The notes under the pieces: generated by a model | The model's database searches: none | The model's input: only the letters and a program-made list of their open reading frames with translations | What the model was told of the DNA's origin: nothing | In this document: positions 54,462-63,712 of the stretch, piece by piece | How positions within the stretch are numbered: position 1 is the stretch's first letter | Layout: each line of letters begins with the position of its first letter | NCBI GenBank assembly: GCA_029261895.1 | Contig: JAJDAK010000053.1 | Coordinates: 1-64,000 of the forward strand | Direction of reading: 5' to 3' | DNA length: 64,000 nucleotides | Origin: Deltaproteobacteria bacterium | Lineage (GTDB): Bacteria > Myxococcota_A > UBA9160 > SZUA-336 | Program-made: the position numbers and the translations under genes

Positions 54462-56156
54462 ATGGCCCAAGATGGAGACGCTGTGGGTTTGAATCGCCGC
54501 AGCAGAAGTGTGACCGCTGGCGACCAACGGGCGCCCAATCGAGCGATGCTGCGTGCGGTCGGATTTACGGATCAAGACTTCAGTAAACCGATTGTCGCGG
54601 TCGCGAATGGGCAAAGTGACATCACCCCCTGCAACGCGGGTTTGGGTGAGCTGAGTCTTGCGGCTGCAAAGTCGATTCGGGCGGCTGGTGCGATGCCGCA
54701 GACGTTCGGCACGATCACGATCAGCGACGGCATCTCGATGGGGACCGAGGGCATGAAGTGCTCGTTGGTCAGCCGCGAGGTCATTGCAGATTCGATCGAA
54801 ACCGTTTGTCGTGGTCAGAGTCACGATGGTCTGATTGCGGTCGGTGGCTGCGATAAGAACATGCCGGGTGCGATGATTGCGATCGCACGTCTCAATATCC
54901 CTGCAATTTTTGTCTATGGTGGAACGATCAAACCGGGGCGGCATGACGGCAACGATCTGACAATCGTGAGTGTCTTCGAAGCGGTGGGCGAGTACGGCTC
55001 AGGACGGATTTCGCGCGACGACTTTCTTGAGGTGGAGCGCAAAGCCTGTCCCGGAAAAGGCTCCTGCGGCGGTATGTACACCGCGAACACGATGAGTAGC
55101 GCGATCGAGGCGATGGGCATGAGTTTGCCGTATTCCTCGACGATGGCTGCGGAGGATCAGGAAAAAGCCGATAGCGCGATGCAAAGTGGCGAAACTTTGG
55201 TTGAGCTTGTTCGTAACGACCTCAAGCCCCGCGATATCATGACCAAGAAGGCATTCGAGAACGCGATCTCGATCGTGATGGCGACCGGTGGTTCGACGAA
55301 CGCGGTTTTGCATTTGCTTGCGATCGCGCATGCGACGGGCGTCGCTCTCGAGTTGGATGACTTTGAAAGTATTCGCGCTCGCGTGCCGCATCTCTGCGAT
55401 CTCAAACCGTCGGGGCGATACGTCGCGACGGATCTCCATCAGGTGGGAGGTATCCCGCTGTTGATGAAGATGCTCCTGGATGCGGGGGTACTTCACGGGG
55501 ATTGCATGACGGTAACGGGAAAGACGATCAGCGAGAATCTGAAAGACGTATCGGGTACACCGCCGGCCGGCCAGGATGTGGTTCGGTCATGGGACAAACC
55601 GCTGTATCCGCAAGGACATCTAGCGATTTTGCGCGGCAACCTCGCGCCCGAGGGGTGTGTGGCAAAGGTGAGCGGTTTGAAGTCGATTCGTATCACTGGA
55701 CCGGCACGTGTCTTCGATTCCGAAGAAGCCAGCATGGACGCGATCATGGGCGACCGAATTCGTGAGGGCGACGTATTGGTAATTCGTTACGAAGGTCCCA
55801 AGGGGGGGCCGGGCATGCGGGAAATGTTATCTCCCACCAGTGCGATTATCGGCAAGGGCCTTGGCGACAGTGTTGGCTTGATCACCGACGGGCGATTTTC
55901 AGGTGGGACCTACGGTCTAGTGGTCGGGCATATCGCGCCCGAGGCGCAGGTCGGTGGGGCGATCGCATTGGTTGAAGAGGGTGATTCAATCACGATTGAT
56001 GCGGAGTCGGGACAGGTCGAGCTTCATATCGACGATGCTGAGCTCGAGCGACGCCGCGCTGCTTGGAGTCCTCCCGAATCCAAATATCCAACAGGCGTAC
56101 TCGCGAAATACGCAAAGCTTGTGGGTAGCGCGTCGCAGGGCGCGGTGACGGACTAG
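54462..56156 (+). CDS. ilvD: Dihydroxy-acid dehydratase
   Basis: 564 residues. Dehydrates 2,3-dihydroxy-3-methylbutanoate/pentanoate in valine and isoleucine synthesis, using an iron-sulfur cluster. Cluster cysteines are visible in ITPCNAG (about 49-55), GGCDKNMPG (about 120-128) and [17 protein letters not shown] (about 190-208). The C-terminal part has [26 protein letters not shown] and [23 protein letters not shown]. The length suits IlvD rather than Edd. Branched-chain partners ilvB/ilvC are not in the window. Confidence 0.95.
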   Translation: MAQDGDAVGLNRRSRSVTAGDQRAPNRAMLRAVGFTDQDFSKPIVAVANGQSDITPCNAGLGELSLAAAKSIRAAGAMPQTFGTITISDGISMGTEGMKCSLVSREVIADSIETVCRGQSHDGLIAVGGCDKNMPGAMIAIARLNIPAIFVYGGTIKPGRHDGNDLTIVSVFEAVGEYGSGRISRDDFLEVERKACPGKGSCGGMYTANTMSSAIEAMGMSLPYSSTMAAEDQEKADSAMQSGETLVELVRNDLKPRDIMTKKAFENAISIVMATGGSTNAVLHLLAIAHATGVALELDDFESIRARVPHLCDLKPSGRYVATDLHQVGGIPLLMKMLLDAGVLHGDCMTVTGKTISENLKDVSGTPPAGQDVVRSWDKPLYPQGHLAILRGNLAPEGCVAKVSGLKSIRITGPARVFDSEEASMDAIMGDRIREGDVLVIRYEGPKGGPGMREMLSPTSAIIGKGLGDSVGLITDGRFSGGTYGLVVGHIAPEAQVGGAIALVEEGDSITIDAESGQVELHIDDAELERRRAAWSPPESKYPTGVLAKYAKLVGSASQGAVTD

Positions 56157-56161
56157 TCCGA

Positions 56162-56566
56162 ATGCGTTGGGTCGGGGTCGCAGCGCTGCTCGGAGCGGCA
56201 GCCATATTTCTGGGCGCCTATGGTTCGCACGGTCTTAGCGGGCGTGTTCCCGAAGCACTGCTTTTCGCCTGGCGTACAGGAGTGCACTATCACTTGCTCC
56301 ACACCGTGGTTCTGTTGGCGTTGGGCTTGTACCAATCCGCAGCACGTCGTTCAGTCACGTTGCAAGCAGCACTTTTCTGCCTCGGTATATTGCTGTTTTC
56401 CTTTTCGATCTACGGTTTGGTTCTGACCGACAACCCTGACTTTAGCCGCGTGACGCCGTACGGCGGATTCACGTTCGTGGGTGCCTGGCTTTCTCTGATC
56501 CTTTTAGCCCGCCGTGCTACAGGAGATCGCCCTCGAGATGCATCCACACACGATGGGTCTCGTTGA
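56162..56566 (+). CDS. DUF423 (YgdD-like) membrane protein
   Basis: 134 residues with four hydrophobic segments. AALLGAAAIFLGAYGSHGL at the N terminus, FAWRTGVHYHLLHTVVLLALGLYQ and the TPYGGFTFVGAWLSLIL end match DUF423. Function unknown. It starts five bases after ilvD and its last 50 bases overlap the convergent esterase gene. Confidence 0.92.
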   Translation: MRWVGVAALLGAAAIFLGAYGSHGLSGRVPEALLFAWRTGVHYHLLHTVVLLALGLYQSAARRSVTLQAALFCLGILLFSFSIYGLVLTDNPDFSRVTPYGGFTFVGAWLSLILLARRATGDRPRDASTHDGSR

Positions 56567-58034
56567 GATCGACCTTGTCGATCGCTGATTTCTTTCCAAA
56601 CCACATGGTTGCGCGATCGCCTGAGTTATAACGCGGCCAGGTGCCGATCTCACGATGGCTGGGATCACCGGTACTTGCAAACGCGAGCCAAGCGTCTTGC
56701 ATGCGTTTGGCCAGTGAGGTTGATTCTGGGCTCTTCCCAACAACCGCGCGTAGCGCATGATCTTCGAGCGTGCCGAAGACAAACGGAATTTCCATGCCGT
56801 GAAATGCGCTGGGTGCTGTGCTAAGCGAGTCGCGTAGACCGTCAAAGGTATAGTGGTAGGTGGCTGCATCGCTTCGACTATGGAGGTCTGCGACTTTGAG
56901 TGCCGGGAAACGGAAGCGTCGATCGGTTTGAACCATTGACCAGATTTCTGCTGCGCTCGATTGCGGGAGCAGACGCTGATACGCGTCGACGAGGCGTCGA
57001 CTTCCGAGTTGCCCCAGCTCGCCCCGCGGTCCTACTAAACGTGCAACCCGATTTAAAACGCCATGGTTGGGTAGTGCGGGAAGCTCTGGATCCAAGAGTG
57101 CATCCAGGCGCATTTCCTCCGTATTACTCCCGAGCAGCAGAGGTGTTTGCAATGCACCCGGTTCAGGGGACGGTTTGAATGGAGAACGGGGTAGCCACCG
57201 ACCATCGACCACGGGTTGAAAAGCGCCTTCCCATGACCGATGTCGCAACTCGCAGCCTCGTTGTGCACGAAGCAGGGCCTCGGTACTCGCGTCTTGAATC
57301 GGAACGTTTCCAATTTCACTTCCGAGTTCGGATAGGAAGACTTCCGCGGTTTCGGCCGCGTGTTCCTTGGGGTGATAGATATAGGATCCACTTTGCGCGA
57401 TTACACGGTGAAATAGCCCGCGGGCTTCCGGCGCGTTCATTAACGCGACTGCACTCGTCGCGCCAGCGTCGCTACCTAAAACCGTAACGCGTGAGGGATC
57501 ACCCCCGAACGCATCGATTTCATCTCGCACCCAGCGCAATGCTGCGACCTGATCTTGAAGACCCAAGTTGGCAGGTGCGAGCTCGGGTAGGTAAAGAAAG
57601 CCCAGCGCACCCAGTCGATATTGAATCGTGACCACGACAGCGTCGCCGCGTTGAGCCAAGCGCCGGCCACAGGTATCCGGCGCCGCCGCGCTGCCAGAAA
57701 CAAATTCGCCGCCATGAATCCAAACCAGGACGGGTCGCGGAATGCCGTCGAATGCGGGAGTCCATACGTTCAGGTAGAGACAGTCCTCGTCCTGTCGCTG
57801 ATGGGATTCGGTAAAAAAACGCGTCGCGTGGGGTGGATTTTGTGGCGCGCTTGGTGCGAATGGCCGTCCATCACGAATCCCGACCCATGCTTCGGGTGGT
57901 TCCGGCGAGCGAAAGCGTTGACCGCCGGTCGGGGGTGCAGCGTAAGGGATGCCGCGGAAGGCGTGGACCCCGCGATCCACGGTTCCTGCAATCCTGCCAT
58001 AACGTGTGTTGACCGTCTTCGTCAGGGTCGACAC
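56517..58034 (-). CDS. Type-B carboxylesterase homologue with altered nucleophile
   Basis: 505 residues from a GTG. Alpha/beta-hydrolase of the carboxylesterase/cholinesterase family: FRGIPYAAPPTGGQRFRSPEP, EDCLYLNVWTP, VLVWIHGGEFVSGSA (oxyanion hole), NLGLQDQVAALRWVRDEIDAFGGDPSRVT. The elbow that normally reads GESAG is GSDAG (187-191), so Asp189 replaces the catalytic Ser; the codon is GAC. Glu306/307 in LLLGSNTEE and His412 in AFHGMEIPFVFG keep the other triad positions. It may be inactive, use Asp as nucleophile, or have been recruited for binding. Tail-to-tail with DUF423. Confidence 0.9.
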   Translation of the reverse strand: MSTLTKTVNTRYGRIAGTVDRGVHAFRGIPYAAPPTGGQRFRSPEPPEAWVGIRDGRPFAPSAPQNPPHATRFFTESHQRQDEDCLYLNVWTPAFDGIPRPVLVWIHGGEFVSGSAAAPDTCGRRLAQRGDAVVVTIQYRLGALGFLYLPELAPANLGLQDQVAALRWVRDEIDAFGGDPSRVTVLGSDAGATSAVALMNAPEARGLFHRVIAQSGSYIYHPKEHAAETAEVFLSELGSEIGNVPIQDASTEALLRAQRGCELRHRSWEGAFQPVVDGRWLPRSPFKPSPEPGALQTPLLLGSNTEEMRLDALLDPELPALPNHGVLNRVARLVGPRGELGQLGSRRLVDAYQRLLPQSSAAEIWSMVQTDRRFRFPALKVADLHSRSDAATYHYTFDGLRDSLSTAPSAFHGMEIPFVFGTLEDHALRAVVGKSPESTSLAKRMQDAWLAFASTGDPSHREIGTWPRYNSGDRATMWFGKKSAIDKVDLNETHRVWMHLEGDLL

Positions 58035-58158
58035 CCCCAGAAATCAGCCTAGCATGGGCATTGCTTTTCGTGTGATCGAATCCGCCACTTACAGTGACAC
58101 TTGAGCCCGGCTCGAATCAGCACGATATACTCCATATGAACCTTCGAGGGCGCCCGGC

Positions 58159-59136
58159 ATGAATGACATTCAGGGTCTGACTTTATTGATCGCGCTACCG
58201 GCGCTCAATGAAGAAGCGACTGTGGGGAAAGTCATTCGGGGTATCCCGCATTCCATTCCGGGGATTCGTCGAATCGACGTCGTTGTCGTGGATGACGGTA
58301 GCTGCGATGGAACCGCGAAAGAAGCCGCGGCTGCTGGCGCGCATGTGATTCAGCATCAAACACAACGCGGTGTCGGAACCGCATTTCACTCGGCATTGTC
58401 CTATGGCGTTGAGCAAGGTGTAGACATTATCGCCACGCTGGACTCGGATGGTCAGTTTAATCCCGCCGACATACCGGCGCTGATCGCTCCGGTCATCGCC
58501 GGTGAAGCAGACTTTGCTACGGCTTCCCGCTTCAAGGACCCAGCTCTTATTCCGGTGATGCCGTGGATCAAGCGTTGGGGCAACAGGATGATGAGCCGCT
58601 TGATCTCACGCTTGGCTGGGCAGCGTCTCTATGACGTTTCTTGTGGCATGCGGGCATATAGTCGTCGCGCCTCGATGCAGCTCAACCTCTTGGGTCGGTT
58701 TACATACACGCAGGAAGTGATCCTGAATCTATGCTTCAAACAGATGCGCATTGCCGAAATACCGCTACCCATAAGGGGAGAGCGAGAGTTCGGGAAGTCG
58801 CGCGTTGCGGGAAATATTCTGCGCTACGCGGCTCAAAGCGCGCAGATTATTTTCCGTTGTTATCGTGACTACCATCCGCTCCGGTTTTTTGGCGGCCTCG
58901 CCATCATGCTCGCGCTTCCCGCATTGGGGCTGGGCGGCTTCTTGCTTGGCCACTATTTCTGGACGGGTAATTTCAGCCCCTATAAGTGGACGGGATTTGC
59001 CTCGCTGGGACTCATTCTGCTGTCGCTCGTGATGGTTCACATGGGCTTGATCGGTGATATGTTGAACCGTCATCGAGTGTATCTCGAAGAGTTGCTCTAT
59101 CGCGAGCGAACCCGTGGCTCTAACCAAGCGGACTAG
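58159..59136 (+). CDS. Family 2 glycosyltransferase (dolichyl/undecaprenyl-phosphate sugar synthase-like)
   Basis: 325 residues. GT-A domain about 8-235: IALPALNEEATVGKVI, VVVVDDGSCDGT, ATLDSDGQFNPADIP (the D.D motif), RFKDPALIPVMPWIKRWGNRMMSRL and DVSCGMRAYSR. Two C-terminal hydrophobic segments (about 245-270, 280-300) anchor it. Such enzymes load a sugar on polyprenyl phosphate for use by membrane GT-C enzymes, such as the one encoded convergently next door. Stops overlap at 59133-59136. Confidence 0.92.
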   Translation: MNDIQGLTLLIALPALNEEATVGKVIRGIPHSIPGIRRIDVVVVDDGSCDGTAKEAAAAGAHVIQHQTQRGVGTAFHSALSYGVEQGVDIIATLDSDGQFNPADIPALIAPVIAGEADFATASRFKDPALIPVMPWIKRWGNRMMSRLISRLAGQRLYDVSCGMRAYSRRASMQLNLLGRFTYTQEVILNLCFKQMRIAEIPLPIRGEREFGKSRVAGNILRYAAQSAQIIFRCYRDYHPLRFFGGLAIMLALPALGLGGFLLGHYFWTGNFSPYKWTGFASLGLILLSLVMVHMGLIGDMLNRHRVYLEELLYRERTRGSNQAD

Positions 59137-60755
59137 CGTTCTCTCCCAACGACTTTAAATACCTTTAAGTCGCCGATGAAGAGTTGGAACGATCCATAGA
59201 AATAACGATGGATCAGGAATTCTGGTGTGAAGTGGAAAAGGTTGAACTCGTCATCGAGTACAAGATTGTCGTCCTTGCCAGCGAGAATGTTTCGGTACGC
59301 TCTTACGTATTCGGGTTTGGTCTTGATGAGCCATTCCGGCTTCCAGGCGATGGGTCCATTGAGTTCATTTGGAAACGATGTGTCATACCAGTTCTCGCTT
59401 AGGACCACGTAGCCCGCAGTTTGTAACAGGCCTTCCCCGTGCTTTAAGTATACGTCTAGATTGAACAGGCCCGTCTTTCCTACCCATGCGGGCGGGACCG
59501 TGTAAAAGGTGACCAATGTTCGTGGGTCCAAACGCTCTTGGTACCAAGGCCGTAGTTCACGTCGTGGATCGAAGCGGTAGTTGTATTCCGAATCAATGCC
59601 GAGCAGCGCGGGCCAAATCAGAAAGAGCGCCAGATATCCACGGTTCAAGCTCCATTTCGATTTCCCAAACCCAATCGCAGCGAGGAGCGCAACCAACGGA
59701 AAGAATGGCAAGTAGTACCGGTAGTAGGTGACGGGTGCGAGCAGCAGCATGTACAGCGCGTAGGCGAATATCGAGCCGAAAATGAGCCAATCTTGGCGCC
59801 TTACTTTATCGGCGATGACTTGACGAATGCCGGCTACGGCGAATACGCACGCGGGAAGTCCAATCCCCACGATATGCACGATCGGGATATTGGTGGCGTT
59901 GCGGATCCAGCGACGCAAGCCACCAATCTGTGCATAGCCGCTACCGAATTTGCTCGTCGGCGGGCCCCAAAAAAAGGCACTGAGGCGTCGGAAAGTCGGA
60001 TTGATCGCGGCCCAATCAACGAGCGTCAAGCTCGCCAAGCCTAAAATGCCCCCGATTATCGCGATGACGATTAGCTTTTTGTAGTGACGGTCCAGATTGA
60101 GATACGGGAGAAAGCACGCGTAGGCAAAAACGGCGAAGACGAACCACTTCGTCCAGACGGCAGCGATCAGCAAGAGCGGGCTGACGATGATCGGCCAACG
60201 TTTCTCCTTGACCCGTCCATACAGCAAGGCCAGCGATAACAGGTAGATAAAGAAGACTTGTGCGGCATCGACTGTGCCCGAGTGGGATTCAGCGATATGA
60301 AAATTGGATAGCGCGAGCAATGTACATGCTATCCAAGCGATTCTCGGCTGTGCTGGCACGAGTAGCAGTGCAATCAATCCGAGCAGCACAACCGTCAGAG
60401 ATCCCAATACCGCGGAGTAGATTCGATGAACCAGAATCAGCGGCCGGCTATGGCAGTATTGTCGCCCCACACGATCATCTCCAGGTTCCGGTGCGGGGTA
60501 GCCTACCGTTTCTGCAAGTGCGATGACCTGGTAACCGATGAACTCGGGATAGGAGAAGTCGCTTATAACGGACCTGCAGGAACCGTTTTCATCGAAGTTG
60601 ATGACGCGAAAAGTTCCCGGGCCGTCGAGGTCCTTACCGAAATAGATAGAACCATGAACTCTTGGGATCAACGCGAGACAGAAGAAGCCAAGAAGAACGA
60701 GGAGCCATTGCTTGGAAAAACCAGGCGCCCGCTGCTGCGATTCATTGTCTTTCAA
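59133..60755 (-). CDS. Membrane glycosyltransferase of the GT-C (ArnT/PMT-like) type
   Basis: 540 residues from a TTG. About 11 hydrophobic segments. The first periplasmic loop follows IPRVHGSIYFGKDLDGPGTFRVINFDEN, with an acidic Asp-Glu pair (FDEN) in the place of the catalytic acidic residues of PMT/ArnT enzymes. SNFHIAESHSGTVDAAQVFFIYLLSLALLYG is typical of the GT39/GT83 fold. The soluble C-terminal ~130 residues (about 410-540) are periplasmic. It probably transfers a polyprenyl-linked sugar to a surface acceptor; donor and acceptor unknown. Confidence 0.85.
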   Translation of the reverse strand: MKDNESQQRAPGFSKQWLLVLLGFFCLALIPRVHGSIYFGKDLDGPGTFRVINFDENGSCRSVISDFSYPEFIGYQVIALAETVGYPAPEPGDDRVGRQYCHSRPLILVHRIYSAVLGSLTVVLLGLIALLLVPAQPRIAWIACTLLALSNFHIAESHSGTVDAAQVFFIYLLSLALLYGRVKEKRWPIIVSPLLLIAAVWTKWFVFAVFAYACFLPYLNLDRHYKKLIVIAIIGGILGLASLTLVDWAAINPTFRRLSAFFWGPPTSKFGSGYAQIGGLRRWIRNATNIPIVHIVGIGLPACVFAVAGIRQVIADKVRRQDWLIFGSIFAYALYMLLLAPVTYYRYYLPFFPLVALLAAIGFGKSKWSLNRGYLALFLIWPALLGIDSEYNYRFDPRRELRPWYQERLDPRTLVTFYTVPPAWVGKTGLFNLDVYLKHGEGLLQTAGYVVLSENWYDTSFPNELNGPIAWKPEWLIKTKPEYVRAYRNILAGKDDNLVLDDEFNLFHFTPEFLIHRYFYGSFQLFIGDLKVFKVVGRER

Positions 60756-60864
60756 GGTTCAGCCCAAACTTCGGGTGACGAATTCGATAGCTTAGCATCC
60801 CGCCGTTGACACGCCTTGTCGAGATGATATACCCGCCGTCAGACCACAGAGAATTACACCGGCT

Positions 60865-62535
60865 ATGACGCATAGAGACTTCGTCCCACCACCACGCATC
60901 CATCTGGAAAAGCTTGCCTGCGGCAAATCACTTGCCGAGCTGAGTACGATCGATGAAATCTCCTACTGGTGGAGCATGCATTTCATGTTCTACAAGCGCG
61001 TCGATCTTTGGGATGAGCGCTCGATACAGGATCATGCGCGATCGCGGTTCTACCCCGGCAGATGGCTATCCACCCTATGTTTGTACTTGGACGGGCTGTA
61101 TTCATGGATGATTTCCGTACTGCTCCGGTTGCTTCAGTTTCGGTACCAGCAGCGCTCATCTGATTCGGCCGCGACAAAGGGCCGGGTATGGACCGTGTCT
61201 TCCGATATTGACTGGAAGCGAACGCCGGGCACGGACGCGGCACAAACCTATCGAGATGAACTCTTCGGGTCCGTCATGTCCGCGCTTGGAACAGATTATG
61301 ATTTGGTTACCACTCACGCGGTCGATATCAGGCCGCGGAGTGGCGTTCGAGCCGCGCTTGGAAAATGTCGCGATAAGCTCGGCAGATTCGTCGGTGTAAA
61401 CACGTACTGGTCGCCTCGGATCTGGCGCGCTCAGCGGGATGCGTTTCGACATTTTCGTCACGCTTGGAAACAGATCGAAGCCGACCCCCGTTTGCGGGAA
61501 TTGTCTACCGTCGACGGTGTAGATCGATACGCTGAAATAAAGCGACTGCTTGGATTTCATTTTCAGATCACACTTCCCATGGCGCATAAGTACTACCTCA
61601 TGGGAAGGGCAGCGATTTGTGACCTGAAGCCGGACCTACTGCTGGTAAAGAATGAGTATGGATGGCGTGAGCGCGGTTTTGCGATCGCCGCTGCTCATGA
61701 GCAAGACGTGCCGACGATCGCGCTGCAGCATGGAAACATCTACGCGCGCCATCCGGGGTATGTTTATTCACCGTCTGAAGTTTCTGAAACAGGGGATCAT
61801 CGAACGCCATTCTGCCCGCTTCCTCGGCTGACATTGGTCTACGGTGAAGCGGATCGTGAACTGCTCACCGGCATCGGGAACTATCCACATGATACTGTCC
61901 GCGTCACCGGTGCACCTCGGTATGATCATCTCGCGCTGGCGACGAACGCATACCCGCGAGAACGCTACGCCGAGAAATATGGGCTGGACCCGGGCCGAGA
62001 CATCGTGTTGTGGACCACCCAATGTCACGGTCTCAGCGATGATGAAAACCGGCGTACGATCGACGAAGTGCTACGCGCTGTGACCGCTGTGGGCGCGCAA
62101 TTGGTGATTAAACAACACCCGCGGGAGGGCGCGAAGTACACGCGTTGGCTCGAGCGGGCGGTCGCGAAGCATTCGGCCGTCTCGGTGATCGTGCCAAAGG
62201 GATCAGATATTTACGAGCACATCGTCTGTTCGGATATCCTAATCTCCAAATACTCCACAACGGTGACAGAAGCCCTCATACTGGACAAGCCTGTGGTGAT
62301 TCTAAATCTTGGTTTTACGGCCGATCGAGTAAATTATGTACAGGACGGCGTTGCTCATGGGGCGTATTCCGCCGGCGAACTAACTCAGGTGCTAGAACGC
62401 ATGCAAAACAATGATTCGAGTCTGCGAGACGGCCGAGATCGATTTCGATCACGATCGTTACATGGCAATGATGGCCAAGCGACGGCGCGTGTGGCATCGA
62501 TTGTTCGCGAACTGTTAGATCGGCGTCATGGCTAG
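60865..62535 (+). CDS. Capsule/teichoic-type polymer transferase (CDP-glycerol glycerophosphotransferase-like)
   Basis: 556 residues. The N-terminal ~190 residues are not recognised and hold two hydrophobic stretches near 70-90. The C-terminal part (about 250-550) is a GT-B-like domain with DLLLVKNEYGWRERGFAIAAAHEQDVPTIALQHGN, VRVTGAPRYDHLAL, QLVIKQHPREG and DILISKYSTTVTEALILDKPVVILNL. These are characteristic of surface polysaccharide transferases that use CDP-activated donors. The next gene makes a CMP-sugar, and the two frames overlap by eight bases. Confidence 0.8.
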   Translation: MTHRDFVPPPRIHLEKLACGKSLAELSTIDEISYWWSMHFMFYKRVDLWDERSIQDHARSRFYPGRWLSTLCLYLDGLYSWMISVLLRLLQFRYQQRSSDSAATKGRVWTVSSDIDWKRTPGTDAAQTYRDELFGSVMSALGTDYDLVTTHAVDIRPRSGVRAALGKCRDKLGRFVGVNTYWSPRIWRAQRDAFRHFRHAWKQIEADPRLRELSTVDGVDRYAEIKRLLGFHFQITLPMAHKYYLMGRAAICDLKPDLLLVKNEYGWRERGFAIAAAHEQDVPTIALQHGNIYARHPGYVYSPSEVSETGDHRTPFCPLPRLTLVYGEADRELLTGIGNYPHDTVRVTGAPRYDHLALATNAYPRERYAEKYGLDPGRDIVLWTTQCHGLSDDENRRTIDEVLRAVTAVGAQLVIKQHPREGAKYTRWLERAVAKHSAVSVIVPKGSDIYEHIVCSDILISKYSTTVTEALILDKPVVILNLGFTADRVNYVQDGVAHGAYSAGELTQVLERMQNNDSSLRDGRDRFRSRSLHGNDGQATARVASIVRELLDRRHG

Positions 62536-63712
62536 TACCGGCGAAGTGGTTGCAATCATTCCTGCGCGAGGCGCATCCAAGGGGATTCCCGGGAAGAACA
62601 TTCGTATTTTGGCGGGGCAGCCCTTGATCGCGCATACGATTCGCCATGCCCGTGAATCCAGTTTGGTCGATCGCGTCTACGTATCGACCGACGATCCGGA
62701 GATCGCGGCGGTGGCGAGAAGCTGCGGCGCCGAAGTCATCGATCGGCCAGAAGATCTGAGTACCGACACTGCGTCGTCTGAATCGGCGCTGACGCACGCA
62801 TTGGAATTTCTGGGTGCGAACGATATCGAACCGGAGCTCGTGGTTTTCTTACAAGCGACGTCGCCGATTCGCCGGCCGGATGAAATCGACCGTGCGATAC
62901 GAGCGCTGCGTGATCAGGATGGTGATTCTCTATTCTCGGCTTGCCGACTCGAAGGATTCCTCTGGCGCAACGATTCCGCTGGGCTGCGCTCATTTAGCTA
63001 TGACCATACGGCGAGACCGCGCAGACAGGATGCGCCTGAAGACCTGGTGGAAAACGGCTCGATCTACGTGTTCAAGCCATGGGTCATGTTGGAGCATGGG
63101 AACCGCCTCGGAGGCAAAATCATCGCTCACCGGATGTCTGTTTCGGACTCGTTTCAGATCGACGAGCCCGAAGATCTGGCGCTTGCCGAAAGTTTGCTTC
63201 GTTCGACTCCTCGGAAGCCTGCACCTTCCTTCGAAAACGTGCGCCTCTTGGTTTTGGATTTCGACGGCGTGATGACGGATAACCGTGTTCTAGTCGACCA
63301 AGAAGGACGCGAAGGTGTTTACTGCAGTCGCGGGGATGGTTTTGGGATCGCGCTGTTGCGCGAAACCTCGGTGGAAGTTTTTGTCCTATCGGCGGAAGAA
63401 AATCCTGTCGTCAGCGCACGCTGTAAGAAACTCGGCATTGAGGTCGTGCAGGGATGTAAACGTAAATTGGATAAGTTGAAGGCGTTGCTGGAAGACCGTG
63501 GTTTGAGTTCGAGTCAAGTGGCCTATGTGGGAAACGATCTCAACGATCTCGAATGTATGGAGTGGGTAGGCGTGCCGATCGCTGTTGCAAATGCTGAACC
63601 TGCATTACACGAAAAAGGCTTTTGGATCACGACACGGGTCGGGGGCGATGGGGCGGTTCGTGAGGTCTGTGATTTGATTGCCGCTTCGAATCGGGAAGGA
63701 AGGGGACGGTAG
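62528..63712 (+). CDS. neuA: CMP-nonulosonate synthetase fused to KdsC-like phosphatase
   Basis: 394 residues. Residues 1-225 are a cytidylyltransferase: IIPARGASKGIPGKNI (10-25, CTP loop), STDDPEIA, FLQATSPIRRPDEID, NGSIYVF. Residues about 235-394 are a HAD phosphatase of the KdsC type: Asp244/Asp246 in LVLDFDGVMTDN, SRGDGFGIALLRE, LSAEENPVVSARCKKLGI and YVGNDLNDLECM. The fusion would join activation of a nonulosonic acid with dephosphorylation of its 9-phosphate (or 8-phosphate for KDO-like sugars). NeuB follows at once, so a sialic, legionaminic or related acid is likely. Confidence 0.93.
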   Translation: MASTGEVVAIIPARGASKGIPGKNIRILAGQPLIAHTIRHARESSLVDRVYVSTDDPEIAAVARSCGAEVIDRPEDLSTDTASSESALTHALEFLGANDIEPELVVFLQATSPIRRPDEIDRAIRALRDQDGDSLFSACRLEGFLWRNDSAGLRSFSYDHTARPRRQDAPEDLVENGSIYVFKPWVMLEHGNRLGGKIIAHRMSVSDSFQIDEPEDLALAESLLRSTPRKPAPSFENVRLLVLDFDGVMTDNRVLVDQEGREGVYCSRGDGFGIALLRETSVEVFVLSAEENPVVSARCKKLGIEVVQGCKRKLDKLKALLEDRGLSSSQVAYVGNDLNDLECMEWVGVPIAVANAEPALHEKGFWITTRVGGDGAVREVCDLIAASNREGRGR

